Position numbers and translations under genes: made by a program
NCBI GenBank assembly: GCA_964035015.1
Contig: OZ035997.1
Location: 87,648,483 to 87,712,482, forward strand
Source of the DNA: Corallium rubrum
Taxonomy: Eukaryota; Cnidaria; Anthozoa; Scleralcyonacea; Coralliidae
DNA: 64,000 bases
Direction of reading: 5' to 3'
The notes under the pieces: generated by a model
Told to the model about the DNA's origin: nothing
Databases searched by the model: none
Seen by the model: the letters and a program-made list of their open reading frames with translations, nothing else
In this document: piece after piece, positions 47,866 to 57,569 of the stretch
How positions within the stretch are numbered: position 1 is the first letter of the stretch
Layout: the number at the start of each line of letters is the position of its first letter

Positions 47866-48963
47866 ATGGTGTTCAAAGGACGACTTACGGCCTTGCAATG
47901 CGCACACGCACTTGTGTTGGCTCAGCAAGGGGGATACTCTCTTGCAAAGATTGCCTACAAGACGAAAATGTCGAGAACAAGTGTTTGGCGACTTCTACAT
48001 GCAGAAGAAATTGAAAGGGGAAAAAAGGAAAGAAAGCAGCCGGGGAAAAAAGTTGGCAGACCTCAGGTTATGACAGCGCGTGATAAACGGAAACTTAAAA
48101 GAGCTATTGCGAAAATCCGCCAACACAATCCAAATTTTACTGTTATGGACGTCGTGAAGACAAGTGGAATCAGTCTTGATACCGCCCATTACAGGACCTT
48201 TTTAAGACAAATTCGGAAACTGGGATTCCAATTTCAACAAAGTCGTAGAAAGGGGATCCTTACTGCGAAGGATCTAAAGCAACGACGTACATTTGCAAGG
48301 GCAATGTGTGCAAAAAATGCCGATTATTGGACGAAAGACGTGGCATTTTATTTGGACGGAGTATCCTTCATCTACAAAGGAAACCCGATGAGTGATGCGA
48401 TGAAACCAAAGAACAGAGTTTGGCGAAAAAGAAGCGAGGGTCTCGTAGTAACGACGAAAGGAAGTAAAGATCTGGCCGGAGGCAAACGATTGCATCTCAT
48501 TGTCGCCATATCATATGGGAAAGGAGTAATTTTAGCCGAGCCATACGAAAAAATGAACGGAAAATTTTTCGCGCAATTTATAACACGACATTTTCCAAAT
48601 TTGTTCGAAATAGCTGGAAAAGGTGAAACAGATGAGAAAATATTTGTGATGGACAACGACCCTTCACAAACGTCTTCAAAAGCAAGAACATGTTTGGCAG
48701 ACCACGGCATTAGCATGCAAGCCATTCCACCAAGATCGCCAGACCTTAACCCGATTGAGAATATATTCCATGTCGTTAGAAAGCGCATTGAAGCCCAAGT
48801 GAGAAAGAATAACATCACACATCAGACATGGGATGAGTTCTGCAGTGCAGTTAAATACAATATTTGGTCAACGTCTAAAGAGTACACTGATAAGACAATA
48901 TCCAGTATGCCGAAAAGACTAAAGCATATTGTGAAAACTAAGGGTCGACGAACAAAATACTGA
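47866..48963 (+). CDS. Tc1-type DD34E transposase, copy 1
   Basis: 365 residues. The N-terminus has two helix-turn-helix units (residues about 1-48, LTALQCAHALVLAQQGGYSL..IA, and about 70-135), joined by an AT-hook-like GRPQV, the bipartite DNA-binding layout of Tc1/mariner enzymes. The DDE catalytic domain has D164 (FYLDGVSF), D263 (VMDNDPSQTS) and E298 (SPDLNPIENIFH). 34 residues separate the last two, hence DD34E. It should cut at the CAATCATTGAC ends and insert at TA. The start at 47866 puts the first helix at the N-terminus. An AATAAA lies at 49130. It is convergent with Rep, with their stops about 600 bp apart. All catalytic residues are intact. Confidence 0.95.
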   Translation: MVFKGRLTALQCAHALVLAQQGGYSLAKIAYKTKMSRTSVWRLLHAEEIERGKKERKQPGKKVGRPQVMTARDKRKLKRAIAKIRQHNPNFTVMDVVKTSGISLDTAHYRTFLRQIRKLGFQFQQSRRKGILTAKDLKQRRTFARAMCAKNADYWTKDVAFYLDGVSFIYKGNPMSDAMKPKNRVWRKRSEGLVVTTKGSKDLAGGKRLHLIVAISYGKGVILAEPYEKMNGKFFAQFITRHFPNLFEIAGKGETDEKIFVMDNDPSQTSSKARTCLADHGISMQAIPPRSPDLNPIENIFHVVRKRIEAQVRKNNITHQTWDEFCSAVKYNIWSTSKEYTDKTISSMPKRLKHIVKTKGRRTKY

Positions 48964-49558
48964 ACTCACTTACTAATTAAACCGTATCAATATTATCAAC
49001 ACATGTTGTGCAAAACAGCAATTCAATGTTATACATGGTCATAATAATTTGTATTTAATGTAAACTACAACTTGAGAATTAGTGATAACAAATAACCCGA
49101 ATTTCAAAGACTGTATGTGAGTTTGAAGGAATAAACTAATTGTTTTGAAGTTGCCATGCAACTCTGCCGTATTTAATAACGATGGTGTCGTATATCATAT
49201 GCAGTTACTCGTCACTTTATATCAGTGTATATGATGGTAACAAATACATTTTATTAAAAATTTACGGTTAAACAAGCTTTCTTAAATCGAATTATATCAT
49301 ATTAATTCACTTTACCATGGCAAAATCATAATTTTTCATACACTTTACCACACTTTACCACACTTTACCACAAACAGTGTATAATAATAGGATACTTAAT
49401 TTAATTTATAAACACCGCTGTGGTAAAGTGTGGTAAAGTGTGGTAAAGTGTATGAAAAATAATCGTATACCTATGGTAAAGTGTACTCATATGAAACGCT
49501 ACATCATAAGGATTAACATGATGGTTTGGCATTAACACAAAATAGAAAATATAGGAAG
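48964..49558. other. Convergent intergenic region of core 1
   Basis: Lies between the transposase and Rep stops. It contains AATAAA signals for both directions (49130-49135 on plus; TTTATT at about 49249 for minus) and the iteron hairpin. No ORF is supported. Confidence 0.7.
49331..49460. promoter_or_regulatory. Iteron hairpin, putative Rep origin, copy 1
   Basis: A perfect 42-bp inverted repeat (49331-49372 / 49419-49460) with a 46-nt AT-rich loop. Each arm consists of three tandem 10-mers (CACTTTACCA / TGGTAAAGTG). A fourth copy stands outside each arm (49308-49318 and 49473-49484). Direct iterons flanking a stem-loop are the usual architecture of CRESS-type replication origins, where Rep binds the iterons and nicks the loop. 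The loop contains GTGTATAATAATAGGATAC, a possible nick region, but no exact TAATATTAC-type nonanucleotide. Origin function is inferred. Confidence 0.75.
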
Positions 49559-51073
49559 TTATAGCACAATATCTAATATAAGTCGTGCGAAACATGAACC
49601 ACAGGGTTGCACTTCCTTTTGTTCATGCTGGGCAATCTGGCGAGTAAAATTGAAAATTTTCCATCTGACGGCCATCATCTCCGTCTCTCGTTCGTCGATT
49701 TGTCCGTTCTTCACATAAACGATCGGTCGTTTCGAAGTGCAAAAGATTGGTGTATCTCCGTCGAATGTCGTGTCCTTGGCAAAATGGGATTTAGGGGCAG
49801 GTAAATGAACCAGTTGCCCCTCCAACATGAGAAGCAGATCGTGCCACGCTAAAATTTGAGGAGACCACCTGAAGTCATTAAGAAAAACGACTTCAGCGTT
49901 CTCCGCTCCTACCCACGCAAAACTTGTGCATGCCGGATTGGTGAAGGTGTGGTAAATTCTGTTGAGAGGATTTAATAGGAAGGTTTTACCACAATTTGCA
50001 GGTCCCGTCAACATTATGTTCCGGTATTTCCCTCTACCCCTTTCAAGTAGTTCCCTCATTGATTTGGCAAACAGTTCTCGCGGTATGTGGTTGTTCTGCA
50101 GTAGCTGTAACGCACACATCTCCCACTCTCTTTCCGTTTCACAAGTGCATTTTGTGTCATATGCTTCTTTTAGCAAATCTATTCGCGATTTTTTGTTTCG
50201 TTCATTAGTGCGTTCTGCGCTTTCCATCTCCCATGCATTAGTTAGCAGTTCATTCACAACTTTTGTTCCCCGGTTGATGACGAATTCTGCCAAATCACTC
50301 TTCCCATGCCGTTTTTGCATATTAGCAAAAGCTAGCAAAGCATTTCGATTTCGAAGATTCTTTGCTACTATGATCTCCGATACGTCAAATGCACTGAGTC
50401 GTTTCCGCTTCTTCGCCGGCCCTTTCTTCTTCGTATCCGTATCCGAGTTCGACTCATCATCAGTAATGTCGGCGTCTTCTTCATCGCTTGACTTCAGTGG
50501 CATACGTTTCTTTCTGCGTTGTTTGAAAGTTTCGTGGGCTCTCATAGTTGCAGGTCCATTGCTGTTGGTTAAATCTGGGTGGTTGTCGCTTTGTTCGTAT
50601 GCCGTATCTTCTTTCGTAACATACTTCCACGCGGTGAAATAGTTTGCGTGGACGCTTGAGAAATGGACAGATATGCCATGTTTTTTTTGCAATGCTTTCT
50701 TTGAAGGCAACCATCGTTGAATTCTATCAAGCTTCACACAAACATGATAGTGTATTCCCGATTTTTTGTGCAACTCTTTCGAACAACACCATTGTAAAAC
50801 GACTACAGATCGCGCGCAGAAAGAATCAACAATAGCTTCTGCGAAAGATTGTCGTGTGGGAAACTTTTGAGTATCCGCTTGGCTCAAAGTAACCAAATAT
50901 ACCTGACGAACTTCGCGAGTATGTAATTCTTCATCTTCTGATGATGTACTCGACCTATCGCTATTATAACATTGTAATAATTCCATTCCATTCAGTTGAA
51001 TGTGAACTACGAAGACACAGTGGGTGTCACAATGGCAGTGTAATATGAGAAAAGGTGTTATAGTACACGCCAT
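49559..51073 (-). CDS. CRESS-like Rep: HUH endonuclease and SF3 helicase, copy 1
   Basis: 504 residues. The endonuclease domain has motif I VYLVTLSQ (58-65), the HUH motif GIHYHV (H108, H110) and catalytic YVTK (Y151, K154). A linker rich in acidic residues and KKKGPAKKRKR (about 216-226, nuclear-localisation-like) leads to a superfamily 3 helicase: Walker A GPANCGKT (357-364), Walker B VVFLNDF (D400), motif C IFCTSK (444-448) and an arginine-finger candidate R470. In motif C the usual final Asn is Lys. Such proteins nick an origin and drive rolling-circle replication. The first 29 residues are hydrophobic and may not be translated; M30 is an alternative start. Copy 1 has D230, the others H230. 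The nearest relatives (virus, plasmid or eukaryotic captured Rep) cannot be fixed without a search. Confidence 0.93.
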   Translation of the reverse strand: MACTITPFLILHCHCDTHCVFVVHIQLNGMELLQCYNSDRSSTSSEDEELHTREVRQVYLVTLSQADTQKFPTRQSFAEAIVDSFCARSVVVLQWCCSKELHKKSGIHYHVCVKLDRIQRWLPSKKALQKKHGISVHFSSVHANYFTAWKYVTKEDTAYEQSDNHPDLTNSNGPATMRAHETFKQRRKKRMPLKSSDEEDADITDDESNSDTDTKKKGPAKKRKRLSAFDVSEIIVAKNLRNRNALLAFANMQKRHGKSDLAEFVINRGTKVVNELLTNAWEMESAERTNERNKKSRIDLLKEAYDTKCTCETEREWEMCALQLLQNNHIPRELFAKSMRELLERGRGKYRNIMLTGPANCGKTFLLNPLNRIYHTFTNPACTSFAWVGAENAEVVFLNDFRWSPQILAWHDLLLMLEGQLVHLPAPKSHFAKDTTFDGDTPIFCTSKRPIVYVKNGQIDERETEMMAVRWKIFNFTRQIAQHEQKEVQPCGSCFARLILDIVL

Positions 51074-51445
51074 GACACTTTGGAGACAATTTTTAAGGGA
51101 ATACTACGACCTCATTCTGACCATGAATAACAAAAGTAAAGGAGTGCATGGCGTAAGCCATTTCTCGCAATCTGCATTGTGTAAAATACAAGGTAATAGA
51201 CAAAAATATAGTTACCAAGTGCCGTTACGTAAACGCGTGTTCGCAACTTGCCAAGTTATGATTTCTGAATTATGACGAAAATCAATTCAAATGCATAATT
51301 TGTATAATATATTATAAAATATACTTCATTAAAACAATTAGGTGCTTAATTTTCACGTATTCTAAGTAATATTTGATGAAATTATTTAGTTAAAATTTGT
51401 TTTTCTCTTGAAAATAATCTTAAAATTTTGCATAAAAAACTCAGA
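51074..51445. other. Region upstream of Rep in core 1
   Basis: AT-rich, between the Rep start and module 2, so it likely contains the Rep promoter. A plus-strand 83-codon frame overlapping the Rep start has no domain signal. The core ends in ACTCAGA, which mirrors its TCTGA start. Confidence 0.55.
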
Positions 51446-51698
51446 CAATCATTGACAAAATTAGTTGGAACATGTACACGAAAGTAAGACATTTCACAAT
51501 GTTTTTATATCCCCCCATCCCCCCTATTCAATGTTGGCTTTCCATCAACGGAAATGTGATGAGAACCTATAGAGAACAAATCACGAATGTTTTGTGGTGA
51601 TACAACATTGTTTAGGGGGAGGGGGGTCGAGTAATGTAGGCGGAGTGATGCAAAACATGTTAATGTTGCTTTTGTTACAACAATTTTGTCAATGATTG
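51446..51698. repeat. T module 2
   Basis: 253 bp, with G-tract G5AG6. Unlike the outer modules it is bordered by core sequence TCAGA on the left and TCTGA on the right, which extends the inverted repeat by five bases and leaves no TA. Confidence 0.92.
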
Positions 51699-51870
51699 TC
51701 TGAAAATGATGGTATCTTTGTATTAACGTTTAACCTTTAAAATTTAACTAAATGTATGCGCTAATGTTAAGAAACTGCTTTACAAATAAAGTGCTAGCAT
51801 TCCTCTTTAAAATTATCAAAATTGATTATATTGGATAAATTAAATGACGTCACAATGAGTTCTTTCAAAA

Positions 51871-52969
51871 ATGGTGTTCAAAGGACGACTTACGGCCTTG
51901 CAATGCGCACACGCACTTGTGTTGGCTCAGCAAGGGGGATACTCTCTTGCAAAGATTGCCTACAAGACGAAAATGTCGAGAACAAGTGTTTGGCGACTTC
52001 TACATGCAGAAGAAATTGAAAGGGGAAAAAAGGAAAGAAAGCAGCCGGGGAAAAAAGTTGGCAGACCTCAGGTTATGACAGCGCGTGATAAACGGAAACT
52101 TAAAAGAGCTATTGCGAAAATCCGCCAACACAATCCAAATTTTACTGTTATGGACGTCGTGAAGACAAGTGGAATCAGTCTTGATACAGCCCATTACAGG
52201 ACCTTTTTAAGACAAATTCGGAAACTGGGATTCCAATTTCAACAAAGTCGTAGAAAGGGGATCCTTACTGCGAAGGATCTAAAGCAACGACGTACATTTG
52301 CAAGGGCAATGTGTGCAAAAAATGCCGATTATTGGACGAAAGACGTGGCATTTTATTTGGACGGAGTATCCTTCATCTACAAAGGAAACCCGATGAGTGA
52401 TGCGATGAAACCAAAGAACAGAGTTTGGCGAAAAAGAAGCGAGGGTCTCGTAGTAACGACGAAAGGAAGTAAAGATCTGGCCGGAGGCAAACGATTGCAT
52501 CTCATTGTCGCCATATCATATGGGAAAGGAGTAATTTTAGCCGAGCCATACGAAAAAATGAACGGAAAATTTTTCGCGCAATTTATAACACGACATTTTC
52601 CAAATTTGTTCGAAATAGCTGGAAAAGGTGAAACAGATGAGAAAATATTTGTGATGGACAACGACCCTTCACAAACGTCTTCAAAAGCAAGAACATGTTT
52701 GGCAGACCACGGCATTAGCATGCAAGCCATTCCAACCAAGATCGCCAGACCTTAACCCGATTGAGAATATATTCCATGTCGTTAGAAAGCGCATTGAAGC
52801 CCAAGTGAGAAAGAATAACATCACACATCAGACATGGGATGAGTTCTGCAGTGCAGTTAAATACAATATTTGGTCAACGTCTAAAGAGTACACTGATAAG
52901 ACAATATCCAGTATGCCGAAAAGACTAAAGCATATTGTGAAAACTAAGGGTCGACGAACAAAATACTGA
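51871..52969 (+). pseudogene. Tc1-type transposase, copy 2, frameshifted
   Basis: Identical to copy 1 in translation up to AIP at about residue 289. An extra A near 52734 then shifts the frame, ending the protein at 294 residues. D164 and D263 remain but the catalytic E is lost, so this copy should be inactive. The downstream sequence is otherwise unchanged to the normal stop at 52967. Confidence 0.92.
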
Positions 52970-53336
52970 ACTCACTTACTAATTAAACCGTATCAATATT
53001 ATCAACACATGTTGTGCAAAACAGCAATTCAATGTTATACATGGTCATAATAATTTGTATTTAATGTAAACTACAACTTGAGAATTAGTGATAACAAATA
53101 ACCCGAATTTCAAAGACTGTATGTGAGTTTGAAGGAATAAACTAATTGTTTTGAAGTTGCCATGCAACTCTGCCGTATTTAATAACGATGGTGTCGTATA
53201 TCATATGCAGTTACTCGTCACTTTATATCAGTGTATATGATGGTAACAAATACATTTTATTAAAAATTTACGGTTAAACAAGCTTTCTTAAATCGAATTA
53301 TATCATATTAATTCACTTTACCATGGCAAAATCATA

Positions 53337-53466
53337 ATTTTTCATACACTTTACCACACTTTACCACACTTTACCACAAACAGTGTATAATAATAGGATA
53401 CTTAATTTAATTTATAAACACCGCTGTGGTAAAGTGTGGTAAAGTGTGGTAAAGTGTATGAAAAAT
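53337..53466. promoter_or_regulatory. Iteron hairpin, copy 2
   Basis: Same arms and loop as copy 1, without a change I can see. Confidence 0.75.
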
Positions 53467-53564
53467 AATCGTATACCTATGGTAAAGTGTACTCATATGA
53501 AACGCTACATCATAAGGATTAACATGATGGTTTGGCATTAACACAAAATAGAAAATATAGGAAG

Positions 53565-55079
53565 TTATAGCACAATATCTAATATAAGTCGTGCGAAACA
53601 TGAACCACAGGGTTGCACTTCCTTTTGTTCATGCTGGGCAATCTGGCGAGTAAAATTGAAAATTTTCCATCTGACGGCCATCATCTCCGTCTCTCGTTCG
53701 TCGATTTGTCCGTTCTTCACATAAACGATCGGTCGTTTCGAAGTGCAAAAGATTGGTGTATCTCCGTCGAATGTCGTGTCCTTGGCAAAATGGGATTTAG
53801 GGGCAGGTAAATGAACCAGTTGCCCCTCCAACATGAGAAGCAGATCGTGCCACGCTAAAATTTGAGGAGACCACCTGAAGTCATTAAGAAAAACGACTTC
53901 AGCGTTCTCCGCTCCTACCCACGCAAAACTTGTGCATGCCGGATTGGTGAAGGTGTGGTAAATTCTGTTGAGAGGATTTAATAGGAAGGTTTTACCACAA
54001 TTTGCAGGTCCCGTCAACATTATGTTCCGGTATTTCCCTCTACCCCTTTCAAGTAGTTCCCTCATTGATTTGGCAAACAGTTCTCGCGGTATGTGGTTGT
54101 TCTGCAGTAGCTGTAACGCACACATCTCCCACTCTCTTTCCGTTTCACAAGTGCATTTTGTGTCATATGCTTCTTTTAGCAAATCTATTCGCGATTTTTT
54201 GTTTCGTTCATTAGTGCGTTCTGCGCTTTCCATCTCCCATGCATTAGTTAGCAGTTCATTCACAACTTTTGTTCCCCGGTTGATGACGAATTCTGCCAAA
54301 TCACTCTTCCCATGCCGTTTTTGCATATTAGCAAAAGCTAGCAAAGCATTTCGATTTCGAAGATTCTTTGCTACTATGATCTCCGATACGTGAAATGCAC
54401 TGAGTCGTTTCCGCTTCTTCGCCGGCCCTTTCTTCTTCGTATCCGTATCCGAGTTCGACTCATCATCAGTAATGTCGGCGTCTTCTTCATCGCTTGACTT
54501 CAGTGGCATACGTTTCTTTCTGCGTTGTTTGAAAGTTTCGTGGGCTCTCATAGTTGCAGGTCCATTGCTGTTGGTTAAATCTGGGTGGTTGTCGCTTTGT
54601 TCGTATGCCGTATCTTCTTTCGTAACATACTTCCACGCGGTGAAATAGTTTGCGTGGACGCTTGAGAAATGGACAGATATGCCATGTTTTTTTTGCAATG
54701 CTTTCTTTGAAGGCAACCATCGTTGAATTCTATCAAGCTTCACACAAACATGATAGTGTATTCCCGATTTTTTGTGCAACTCTTTCGAACAACACCATTG
54801 TAAAACGACTACAGATCGCGCGCAGAAAGAATCAACAATAGCTTCTGCGAAAGATTGTCGTGTGGGAAACTTTTGAGTATCCGCTTGGCTCAAAGTAACC
54901 AAATATACCTGACGAACTTCGCGAGTATGTAATTCTTCATCTTCTGATGATGTACTCGACCTATCGCTATTATAACATTGTAATAATTCCATTCCATTCA
55001 GTTGAATGTGAACTACGAAGACACAGTGGGTGTCACAATGGCAGTGTAATATGAGAAAAGGTGTTATAGTACACGCCAT
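53565..55079 (-). CDS. CRESS-like Rep, copy 2
   Basis: 504 residues, all HUH and helicase motifs intact. Differs from copy 1 at residue 230 (His instead of Asp, next to the basic linker). Confidence 0.93.
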   Translation of the reverse strand: MACTITPFLILHCHCDTHCVFVVHIQLNGMELLQCYNSDRSSTSSEDEELHTREVRQVYLVTLSQADTQKFPTRQSFAEAIVDSFCARSVVVLQWCCSKELHKKSGIHYHVCVKLDRIQRWLPSKKALQKKHGISVHFSSVHANYFTAWKYVTKEDTAYEQSDNHPDLTNSNGPATMRAHETFKQRRKKRMPLKSSDEEDADITDDESNSDTDTKKKGPAKKRKRLSAFHVSEIIVAKNLRNRNALLAFANMQKRHGKSDLAEFVINRGTKVVNELLTNAWEMESAERTNERNKKSRIDLLKEAYDTKCTCETEREWEMCALQLLQNNHIPRELFAKSMRELLERGRGKYRNIMLTGPANCGKTFLLNPLNRIYHTFTNPACTSFAWVGAENAEVVFLNDFRWSPQILAWHDLLLMLEGQLVHLPAPKSHFAKDTTFDGDTPIFCTSKRPIVYVKNGQIDERETEMMAVRWKIFNFTRQIAQHEQKEVQPCGSCFARLILDIVL

Positions 55080-55451
55080 GACACTTTGGAGACAATTTTT
55101 AAGGGAATACTACGACCTCATTCTGACCATGAATAACAAAAGTAAAGGAGTGCATGGCGTAAGCCATTTCTCGCAATCTGCATTGTGTAAAATACAAGGT
55201 AATAGACAAAAATATAGTTACCAAGTGCCGTTACGTAAACGCGTGTTCGCAACTTGCCAAGTTATGATTTCTGAATTATGACGAAAATCAATTCAAATGC
55301 ATAATTTGTATAATATATTATAAAATATACTTCATTAAAACAATTAGGTGCTTAATTTTCACGTATTCTAAGTAATATTTGATGAAATTATTTAGTTAAA
55401 ATTTGTTTTTCTCTTGAAAATAATCTTAAAATTTTGCATAAAAAACTCAGA

Positions 55452-55704
55452 CAATCATTGACAAAATTAGTTGGAACATGTACACGAAAGTAAGACATTT
55501 CACAATGTTTTTATATCCCCCCATCCCCCCTATTCAATGTTGGCTTTCCATCAACGGAAATGTGATGAGAACCTATAGAGAACAAATCACGAATGTTTTG
55601 TGGTGATACAACATTGTTTAGGGGGAGGGGGGTCGAGTAATGTAGGCGGAGTGATGCAAAACATGTTAATGTTGCTTTTGTTACAACAATTTTGTCAATG
55701 ATTG
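55452..55704. repeat. T module 3
   Basis: 253 bp, G5AG6, with internal TCAGA/TCTGA borders as in module 2. Confidence 0.92.
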
Positions 55705-55876
55705 TCTGAAAATGATGGTATCTTTGTATTAACGTTTAACCTTTAAAATTTAACTAAATGTATGCGCTAATGTTAAGAAACTGCTTTACAAATAAAGTGC
55801 TAGCATTCCTCTTTAAAATTATCAAAATTGATTATATTGGATAAATTAAATGACGTCACAATGAGTTCTTTCAAAA

Positions 55877-56974
55877 ATGGTGTTCAAAGGACGACTTACG
55901 GCCTTGCAATGCGCACACGCACTTGTGTTGGCTCAGCAAGGGGGATACTCTCTTGCAAAGATTGCCTACAAGACGAAAATGTCGAGAACAAGTGTTTGGC
56001 GACTTCTACATGCAGAAGAAATTGAAAGGGGAAAAAAGGAAAGAAAGCAGCCGGGGAAAAAAGTTGGCAGACCTCAGGTTATGACAGCGCGTGATAAACG
56101 GAAACTTAAAAGAGCTATTGCGAAAATCCGCCAACACAATCCAAATTTTACTGTTATGGACGTCGTGAAGACAAGTGGAATCAGTCTTGATACAGCCCAT
56201 TACAGGACCTTTTTAAGACAAATTCGGAAACTGGGATTCCAATTTCAACAAAGTCGTAGAAAGGGGATCCTTACTGCGAAGGATCTAAAGCAACGACGTA
56301 CATTTGCAAGGGCAATGTGTGCAAAAAATGCCGATTATTGGACGAAAGACGTGGCATTTTATTTGGACGGAGTATCCTTCATCTACAAAGGAAACCCGAT
56401 GAGTGATGCGATGAAACCAAAGAACAGAGTTTGGCGAAAAAGAAGCGAGGGTCTCGTAGTAACGACGAAAGGAAGTAAAGATCTGGCCGGAGGCAAACGA
56501 TTGCATCTCATTGTCGCCATATCATATGGGAAAGGAGTAATTTTAGCCGAGCCATACGAAAAAATGAACGGAAAATTTTTCGCGCAATTTATAACACGAC
56601 ATTTTCCAAATTTGTTCGAAATAGCTGGAAAAGGTGAAACAGATGAGAAAATATTTGTGATGGACAACGACCCTTCACAAACGTCTTCAAAAGCAAGAAC
56701 ATGTTTGGCAGACCACGGCATTAGCATGCAAGCCATTCCACCAAGATCGCCAGACCTTAACCCGATTGAGAATATATTCCATGTCGTTAGAAAGCGCATT
56801 GAAGCCCAAGTGAGAAAGAATAACATCACACATCAGACATGGGATGAGTTCTGCAGTGCAGTTAAATACAATATTTGGTCAACGTCTAAAGAGTACACTG
56901 ATAAGACAATATCCAGTATGCCGAAAAGACTAAAGCATATTGTGAAAACTAAGGGTCGACGAACAAAATACTGA
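55877..56974 (+). CDS. Tc1-type DD34E transposase, copy 3
   Basis: 365 residues, same translation as copy 1 with the full catalytic triad. Shares with copies 2 and 4 the silent change ACC to ACA (about 56190) relative to copy 1. Confidence 0.95.
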   Translation: MVFKGRLTALQCAHALVLAQQGGYSLAKIAYKTKMSRTSVWRLLHAEEIERGKKERKQPGKKVGRPQVMTARDKRKLKRAIAKIRQHNPNFTVMDVVKTSGISLDTAHYRTFLRQIRKLGFQFQQSRRKGILTAKDLKQRRTFARAMCAKNADYWTKDVAFYLDGVSFIYKGNPMSDAMKPKNRVWRKRSEGLVVTTKGSKDLAGGKRLHLIVAISYGKGVILAEPYEKMNGKFFAQFITRHFPNLFEIAGKGETDEKIFVMDNDPSQTSSKARTCLADHGISMQAIPPRSPDLNPIENIFHVVRKRIEAQVRKNNITHQTWDEFCSAVKYNIWSTSKEYTDKTISSMPKRLKHIVKTKGRRTKY

Positions 56975-57341
56975 ACTCACTTACTAATTAAACCGTATCA
57001 ATATTATCAACACATGTTGTGCAAAACAGCAATTCAATGTTATACATGGTCATAATAATTTGTATTTAATGTAAACTACAACTTGAGAATTAGTGATAAC
57101 AAATAACCCGAATTTCAAAGACTGTATGTGAGTTTGAAGGAATAAACTAATTGTTTTGAAGTTGCCATGCAACTCTGCCGTATTTAATAACGATGGTGTC
57201 GTATATCATATGCAGTTACTCGTCACTTTATATCAGTGTATATGATGGTAACAAATACATTTTATTAAAAATTTACGGTTAAACAAGCTTTCTTAAATCG
57301 AATTATATCATATTAATTCACTTTACCATGGCAAAATCATA

Positions 57342-57471
57342 ATTTTTCATACACTTTACCACACTTTACCACACTTTACCACAAACAGTGTATAATAATA
57401 GGATACTTAATTTAATTTATAAACACCGCTGTGGTAAAGTGTGGTAAAGTGTGGTAAAGTGTATGAAAAAT
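57342..57471. promoter_or_regulatory. Iteron hairpin, copy 3
   Basis: Arms and loop unchanged from copy 1. Confidence 0.75.
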
Positions 57472-57569
57472 AATCGTATACCTATGGTAAAGTGTACTCA
57501 TATGAAACGCTACATCATAAGGATTAACATGATGGTTTGGCATTAACACAAAATAGAAAATATAGGAAG

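Noticed and set aside
49962..50642. 226-codon plus-strand frame inside Rep copy 1
   Set aside because: It is antisense to the helicase and linker of Rep and is cut to 141 codons in copies 2-4 by the single base change that also alters residue 230. It is a shadow frame.
51024..51275. 83-codon plus-strand frame overlapping the Rep start, present in all units
   Set aside because: Its conservation follows from unit identity. Part of it is the complement of the Rep N-terminus and no motif is visible, so I do not call it a gene.
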